Below, piece after piece: positions 5,228 through 8,469 of a DNA stretch of 8,469 nucleotides. The notes below the pieces were generated by a model, which was given only the letters and a program-made list of their open reading frames with translations, made no database searches and had not been told where the DNA came from. This stretch comes from an uncultured Bacillus sp. (GTDB lineage Bacteria > Bacillota > Bacilli > Bacillales > Cytobacillaceae), in NCBI GenBank assembly GCA_937902115.1, contig CALGSR010000131.1, positions 1-8,469 of the forward strand. The letters run 5' to 3'. The position numbers and the translations under genes are program-made. Each line of letters opens with the position of its first letter. Position 1 is the stretch's first letter.

Positions 5228-6392
5228 CTGTAAAATAAGCTAATAACTCCTTTAATTTTTCTAAAGAAAAGTCCCCTTGATTTGTAACTTCATAATACAT
5301 ATCATCTTTTTCACCACGTAAGACAATATCATTTCGTACTTGATCCGTATAGTGACTCCACAATATCCCATTCATTTCAAATGTTTCAATTAATACAGGA
5401 GGTGGAACTTCTTGTTTTTGCCTAGTAGCTGTTTGTCCATCTCCATTTGATACTGTTATCCACATGTATGGATTAAACCGAGAACCAGTTGGTTGTAATT
5501 GTTTTTCATATTCCTTAATAAATAACATTCTTTGAATAGTTTCTTTATTAACAACTTTATCTGTTTCTAGTATGTTATAACCCAATTCTGCGCCCGGCCC
5601 ATTTTTCGGTAAATAGCTGACATAATTCAACTCTACTCTATCTGTATTGTTTAGTTGATAAAAATTCTCCATTTTTCTTTTAATATTATCTACCGCAATT
5701 AGTGCTTCTTCTATATCTCCTTTTGTATTTAATATTTTATCGTGATCTACTTGCTGTACAGGTTCTTCTTTCTTAAAAACAATATAGGCCGACTTATTGA
5801 CACCATCTTCAAAAATCCCTCCCTTTCCAACTATATATTCATCTGAACTTCTACCCTTTACAGAATATATTGGGCCTGGGGCAATATAGTTTGAATCACC
5901 TGATTTCTTAATTTCCCAAGTACCAATCCTTTTTACTTCAGCAATTTGTTCTCCTAAATCCTCTGGTTGTATAACCTCACTAGTCTTTTTATAATAGTAA
6001 TCATTTAATACAATATGGGGATAACCGGGCTGATTATTGATTAAGTTTTCATCAGTATTCTGAACAACATCTTCATCCTCAGTTGCTTTTGGTGTAACAC
6101 TTATCTGTTCATCATCTTCTTTTTCTAATACCGAAGAATTCTGTAATTGCAGGCTGTTATCACTGTTTTTATTTGATACAAACAGATTTAGGTAAGTAAA
6201 ACTTCCTAATGTTAGAAATAAACCTGTAAGCACAATCGCTGACAATACAGGGGCAAAATAATTTCGTCTTCTCCTCACTTTACCATTTAAAGCAGCTCTA
6301 TAAATCTTTCGCTTTTCAATATCAGACATAACCCCTTCTTTAAGGACTGTTTTATTCATACTTTCTCTTAAGTTCTTCAACTTAGAATCCAT
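5220..6392 (-). CDS. Probable membrane anti-sigma factor with a large outer domain
   Basis: This 390-residue protein has a basic cytoplasmic N-terminal part (about 1-45, with DIEKRKIYRAALNGKVRRRR just before the membrane), one transmembrane span (about 46-71, APVLSAIVLTGLFLTLG) and an outer domain of roughly 320 residues. The outer part opens with an acidic, Asn/Gln-rich linker (about 74-120). Its last 16 residues (FSLEKLKELLAYFTED) resemble the tail of other Bacillus anti-sigma ectodomains. The zinc-binding HX3CX2C motif is absent; no cysteine was seen in the whole protein. The role is inferred mainly from context: the start ATG (6390-6392) overlaps the stop of an ECF sigma gene, implying coupled translation. 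By analogy it would hold the sigma factor at the membrane until an envelope signal arrives; I do not recognise the sensing domain. The ribosome site (GGGGG, about 11 bases upstream) is weak, which fits coupling. Confidence 0.75.
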   Translation of the reverse strand: MDSKLKNLRESMNKTVLKEGVMSDIEKRKIYRAALNGKVRRRRNYFAPVLSAIVLTGLFLTLGSFTYLNLFVSNKNSDNSLQLQNSSVLEKEDDEQISVTPKATEDEDVVQNTDENLINNQPGYPHIVLNDYYYKKTSEVIQPEDLGEQIAEVKRIGTWEIKKSGDSNYIAPGPIYSVKGRSSDEYIVGKGGIFEDGVNKSAYIVFKKEEPVQQVDHDKILNTKGDIEEALIAVDNIKRKMENFYQLNNTDRVELNYVSYLPKNGPGAELGYNILETDKVVNKETIQRMLFIKEYEKQLQPTGSRFNPYMWITVSNGDGQTATRQKQEVPPPVLIETFEMNGILWSHYTDQVRNDIVLRGEKDDMYYEVTNQGDFSLEKLKELLAYFTED

Positions 6393-6925
6393 TACTCAGA
6401 GCCCCCTATCTTTTTACGAAGTTGTTGTTTAGCACGCCGAAGTCTTGTTTTTATCGTTTCTTGTTTAATCCCTGTAAGTTCCTCGATCTCCCATATTCTC
6501 AAATCTTCATAGTAATACAAGATAATCATTTCCCTATACTTTTCGGTTAACGATAAAACCTGTTGCGACAATCTATAGTCATCTTCTTTCAAAATTAGCT
6601 GTTCATCCAAGGATAAATTTCTCCCACTTAATTTATCCATAACCTTATCAAATTGGATTCCGTATCTATACCATTTACTTTTTATATAATCCTTGCATTT
6701 ATTAATCGCGATCTTGTAAATCCAAGTTTTATATGAACTTTCTCCCCGAAACCTTTCCAAATTTACGTAACAAGATATAAATATTTCCTGAGTTAAATCC
6801 TCAGCAATGGACCAGTTTTTTACATATGTATAAGTTAGTCTCTTTATATTTTGTCCGTATTGATCTATTAGTTGTTCTAATAACTCTTCTTTTGTATTAC
6901 AGTTTTCGAAATGACCTAGATTCAT
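6392..6925 (-). CDS. ECF-type RNA polymerase sigma factor
   Basis: The 177-residue protein has the two sigma domains of the ECF group and no region 1.1 or 3. Region 2 covers about 24-82, with the core-binding EDLTQEIFISCY (42-53) and the -10 recognition stretch FRGESSYKTWIYKIAINKCKDYIK (59-82, cited here by position). Region 4 covers about 122-172, with LSLTEKYREMIILYY followed by the helix-turn-helix WEIEELTGIKQETIKTRLRR (145-164). ATG at 6923-6925 is preferred to the in-frame ATG at 6941-6943, because GAGGGGGTGG (6932-6941) lies six bases before it and would be inside the longer reading. A matching ECF promoter lies upstream and the anti-sigma gene follows with a 1-base overlap. It is close in type to B. 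subtilis SigX/SigV/SigM/SigW, but I cannot assign it to one of these. Confidence 0.92.
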   Translation of the reverse strand: MNLGHFENCNTKEELLEQLIDQYGQNIKRLTYTYVKNWSIAEDLTQEIFISCYVNLERFRGESSYKTWIYKIAINKCKDYIKSKWYRYGIQFDKVMDKLSGRNLSLDEQLILKEDDYRLSQQVLSLTEKYREMIILYYYEDLRIWEIEELTGIKQETIKTRLRRAKQQLRKKIGGSE

Positions 6926-6931
6926 GAATTT

Positions 6932-6941
6932 CCACCCCCTC
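6932..6941 (-). promoter_or_regulatory. Ribosome binding site deciding the sigma factor start
   Basis: GAGGGGGTGG on the minus strand, six bases before the ATG at 6923-6925. It favours this start over the ATG six codons earlier, which lies at the site's upstream edge and has no site of its own. Confidence 0.75.
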
Positions 6942-6945
6942 ATAT

Positions 6946-6971
6946 AAAATATCCTATTCTATCGATATTTT
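6946..6971 (-). repeat. 8-bp inverted repeat in the sigma-factor leader
   Basis: AAAATATC (6946-6953) and GATATTTT (6964-6971) can form a hairpin with a 10-nt loop in the mRNA just upstream of the ribosome site. The same word also occurs as TCAAAATATC at 7082-7091 on the far side of the promoter. It could modulate translation or bind a regulator; AT-rich chance is a real alternative. Confidence 0.4.
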
Positions 6972-6992
6972 GATACTAGATTTTGCCGTTTA

Positions 6993-7019
6993 GACGAGTA
7001 TTAGTATAAAAAGGTTTCA
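6993..7019 (-). promoter_or_regulatory. ECF-type (extracytoplasmic stress) promoter of the sigma operon
   Basis: On the minus strand TGAAACC (7013-7019) is followed after 16 bp by CGTC (6993-6996). This is the TGAAAC / CGTC pattern recognised by Bacillus ECF sigma factors, and it lies about 67 bases before the sigma start codon. Since ECF sigma genes commonly have their own promoter type in front, autoregulation is the natural reading. Confidence 0.85.
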
Positions 7020-7140
7020 AAAATATAATTTTTCCTTCGCTAATCTTTACAGGTTCGCTTTATTTGTAACAACCTAAGTAGTCAAAATATCAAATACAAG
7101 TTCTATTGCTTATTAACACATGGCATCGAAAATGAAAAAG

Positions 7141-7162
7141 GCTGCCAAAATGGCAGCTTTTT
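7141..7162. terminator. Intrinsic terminator, usable in both directions
   Basis: GCTGCCA (7141-7147) and TGGCAGC (7151-7157) form a 7-bp GC-rich stem with a 3-nt loop, followed by TTTTT on the plus strand. On the minus strand the stem is followed by CTTTTTC. No plus-strand gene precedes it, so its practical job is to stop minus-strand transcription from the small membrane-protein gene, as second in line after 7202-7229. Confidence 0.8.
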
Positions 7163-7201
7163 ATTTCAGATATCCTGCTCAATAATTAATTACAGGCAAA
7201 A

Positions 7202-7229
7202 GGCGCATTCCCTATACCTTGAATGCGCC
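7202..7229 (-). terminator. Terminator hairpin after the small membrane-protein gene
   Basis: GGCGCATTC (7202-7210) and GAATGCGCC (7221-7229) form a perfect 9-bp stem with a 10-nt loop. On the minus strand it runs into TTTTGCC, a short U tail. It lies about 60 bp beyond the stop of the 73-codon gene. Its arms resemble those of the hairpin at 5115-5146 (GCGCAATTC). Apart from this hairpin, the one at 7141-7162 and the sigma promoter and leader, I see nothing in 6926-7290. Confidence 0.7.
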
Positions 7230-7290
7230 CTATTCCGGAATATTAATAATAAAAAATGACTTCTGTATATAAGGCTAAGAGCTGTGTATT

Positions 7291-7512
7291 TTAATAAACA
7301 CGTTGTCTTTTTTTATAGTAATTACCGATATAATAGCTACAAATTAATCCGATTATAAATGGAAGTATTGAACCTCCGAACTCTATCCTTGTTGCTGTTT
7401 CTTCGTACGAATTTAACATTAACAATTTAATATTAAACAAATATCCAACCAATAAGAGCATACTGCTTACAACAATAAATGAGGTGAATTCTATAAAAAA
7501 TTTTTCCATCAT
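7291..7512 (-). CDS. Small two-span membrane protein, unknown function
   Basis: This 73-residue protein has two hydrophobic segments, about 8-33 (FTSFIVVSSMLLLVGYLF region) and 47-64 (GGSILPFIIGLICSYYIG). They are joined by a short loop with mixed charge (NSYEETATRIEF), and the C-terminal tail is basic (YYKKRQRVY), which predicts both ends inside the cell. It starts with two Met codons; AAGGAGG lies six bases before the first ATG (7510-7512), with a second GGAGG further up, so the ribosome site is strong and the gene is probably real. Two terminators follow and another terminator precedes it, so it appears to be a single-gene unit. A TAAAAT-like -10 box lies around 7530 but no convincing -35 was found. 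I do not recognise the family. Confidence 0.7.
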   Translation of the reverse strand: MMEKFFIEFTSFIVVSSMLLLVGYLFNIKLLMLNSYEETATRIEFGGSILPFIIGLICSYYIGNYYKKRQRVY

Positions 7513-7634
7513 ATATCGCCTCCTTCCTCCTGTTATATTTTACCATTACTTAGTATGAATCTCTAAGTATATTTAACATACATCTAACTTGCTTTAATTA
7601 AGTGCTGCACAATCTAAGGCTAGAATAAAAATAA

Positions 7635-7661
7635 GCGCTAATCCTTGCTGAAGGAAAGCGC
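7635..7661 (-). terminator. Intrinsic terminator after the lipoprotein gene
   Basis: GCGCT (7635-7639) pairs with AGCGC (7657-7661), and an inner TCCTT/AAGGA stem closes a GCTG loop, with a small internal bulge between the two. On the minus strand the stem is followed by TTATTTTTATT (down to about 7624), a good U-rich tail. It lies about 35 bp past the lipoprotein stop. Confidence 0.8.
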
Positions 7662-7695
7662 ACGATTCTTTAATAAGAAGACGTTATTTATCAAT

Positions 7696-8097
7696 TTAAT
7701 ATTGTTCCTTTACATCGTTATATATTTCTATTGCTTGTTCATAAATGTCATTATTGGGATCAATTTGATAAGTTTCAGATCCATCACTTAGATGAAAAAT
7801 CCCCATATCATCTATCACTAAAGCACCTGAAATTTTATCATTATTGATAAACGTTATCGTTATCGCCTTTTCAAAATTAATTTGTTGGTTTGTTTGTCCA
7901 ATATATTTGATTTGATTGTAAGCATCTACAAGTGACTGAACGGTTTCTTTATCCACTTTATTATATCCTTCGTACAAACTCTGTCCGAAGCCAATATCAA
8001 AATAATCTGCTTTAATTCTTTTTACAGAATTATTATTACAACCACTCACCGTTAAAAACAAAATTAGTATAACGAGCATTAATAATAATTTTCTCAC
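7696..8097 (-). CDS. Small lipoprotein, unknown function
   Basis: The 133-residue product begins with a typical lipoprotein signal: MRKLLLMLVILILFLTVSGC, with the lipobox VSGC placing the lipidated cysteine at residue 20. The mature domain is about 114 residues, hydrophilic and with no cysteine after the anchor. Its pattern (FEKAITITFINND, then ALVIDDMGIFHLSDGSETYQI) looks like a small beta-rich outer domain. The start is GTG (8095-8097), with GGAGG at 8108-8112 ten bases upstream. A terminator follows at 7635-7661. It would be attached to the outer face of the membrane. I cannot name the family. The GTG start and the lipobox at the right distance make the gene itself credible. Confidence 0.8.
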   Translation of the reverse strand: MRKLLLMLVILILFLTVSGCNNNSVKRIKADYFDIGFGQSLYEGYNKVDKETVQSLVDAYNQIKYIGQTNQQINFEKAITITFINNDKISGALVIDDMGIFHLSDGSETYQIDPNNDIYEQAIEIYNDVKEQY

Positions 8098-8147
8098 TAT
8101 TCCACTCCCTCCAACTGACCTTTATCCTCTTTATTTTCATTCACTGT

Positions 8148-8372
8148 TTAACAAAGATTATATCTAACAATTAGTCTCACACATATAGAAGACATTTCAT
8201 AATGATTTTCAGTTAATTCACCACGCAACTGGTATATCTTCTCTTTAGGATTAAAATTATCATTTTTACTTTTTATATCCTTGTCCATCGCTTCTCTTGA
8301 TATTGCGAACTTAAGTAAATCATTATTTAACTTAATGCTCAACGAAGATAATTCGTTAAAAAGTTTGTGCAT
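8148..8372 (-). CDS. Uncertain 74-codon ORF, hydrophilic, unknown
   Basis: An open frame of 74 residues with a charged, helix-prone composition (LSIKLNNDLLKFAISREAMD, then KEKIYQLRGELTENHYEMS) that looks more protein-like than a random AT-rich reading. No ribosome site stands before the ATG at 8370-8372; the GGGGA at 8392-8397 is too far and lies in a hairpin with TTCCCC (arms 8376-8381 and 8392-8397). It overlaps the end of the preceding frame by 17 bp, so expression could depend on translational coupling. It ends 50 bp before the lipoprotein start. Because no family is recognised and initiation is doubtful, I rate it low. Confidence 0.35.
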   Translation of the reverse strand: MHKLFNELSSLSIKLNNDLLKFAISREAMDKDIKSKNDNFNPKEKIYQLRGELTENHYEMSSICVRLIVRYNLC

Positions 8373-8469
8373 TTGGGGGAATTATAAACTTTTCCCCTAA
8401 CACTACTGATAATAAAATAGTTAAGATGTTTATTAAAAGGATAAAATAAGGCTTACCTTTCGCAGATAT
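8356..8469 (-). CDS. C-terminal end of a hydrophobic protein, 5' part outside the window
   Basis: From the right edge a frame runs 37 codons without a stop and ends in TAA at 8356-8358. It reads SAKGKPYFILLINILTILLS and ends in GEKFIIPPNAQTF. The middle is one clear membrane span (about 20 hydrophobic residues) followed by a short polar tail, which suggests the last span of a membrane protein. There is no start codon with a ribosome site in the visible part, so it must begin beyond 8469 if it is real. The composition argues for coding, but 37 codons is short evidence. Confidence 0.45.
   Translation of the reverse strand: MSAKGKPYFILLINILTILLSVVLGEKFIIPPNAQTF

Noticed and set aside
1..8469. 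CRISPR array, tRNA, rRNA, or transposase gene
   Set aside because: No regularly spaced repeats, cloverleaf or rRNA-like stretches, and no transposase-like reading were seen on either strand.

Overview
The window looks like chromosomal (or possibly plasmid) DNA of a low-GC Firmicute, most likely a Bacillaceae member. Shine-Dalgarno sites are strong (GGAGG, about 8 nt from the start), TTG and GTG starts are used, the DNA is AT-rich, and the arsenate reductase is of the thioredoxin-coupled, pI258 ArsC type. There is also a Bacillus-style ECF promoter (TGAAAC/CGTC). The genus cannot be settled from the sequence alone. Every supported gene is on the minus strand, so transcription runs from high to low coordinates.

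Region 1 (about 4925 down to 1) is an arsenic-resistance operon in the order arsR - arsB - arsC - arsD - arsA - dual-specificity-phosphatase-like gene, the last cut by the left edge. ArsR is the As(III)-released repressor. ArsC reduces arsenate to arsenite. ArsD is the chaperone that passes arsenite to ArsA. ArsA is the two-domain ATPase that drives export through the membrane carrier ArsB. arsR and arsB both appear to start at TTG. arsR, arsB and arsC are tightly packed. A gap of about 280 bp holding a terminator-like hairpin, two further inverted repeats and a perfect palindrome separates arsC from arsD. That palindrome matches a dyad sitting at the arsR promoter in 14 of 16 bases, which suggests a second ArsR operator.

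Region 2 (4924-5219) holds no convincing gene. It carries two terminator hairpins for the genes to its right.

Region 3 (5220-7019) is a two-gene ECF sigma / anti-sigma operon. The genes overlap by one base and lie behind an ECF-type promoter (TGAAACC-N16-CGTC), so the sigma factor probably controls its own expression. The anti-sigma has a short cytoplasmic part without the zinc motif, one membrane span and a large outer domain that I do not recognise.

Region 4 (7020-8469) is more AT-rich. It contains two stacked terminators, a 73-codon two-span membrane protein, another terminator, a small lipoprotein starting at GTG, an uncertain 74-codon ORF, and the C-terminal end of a hydrophobic protein running off the right edge. 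None of these has a function I can name.
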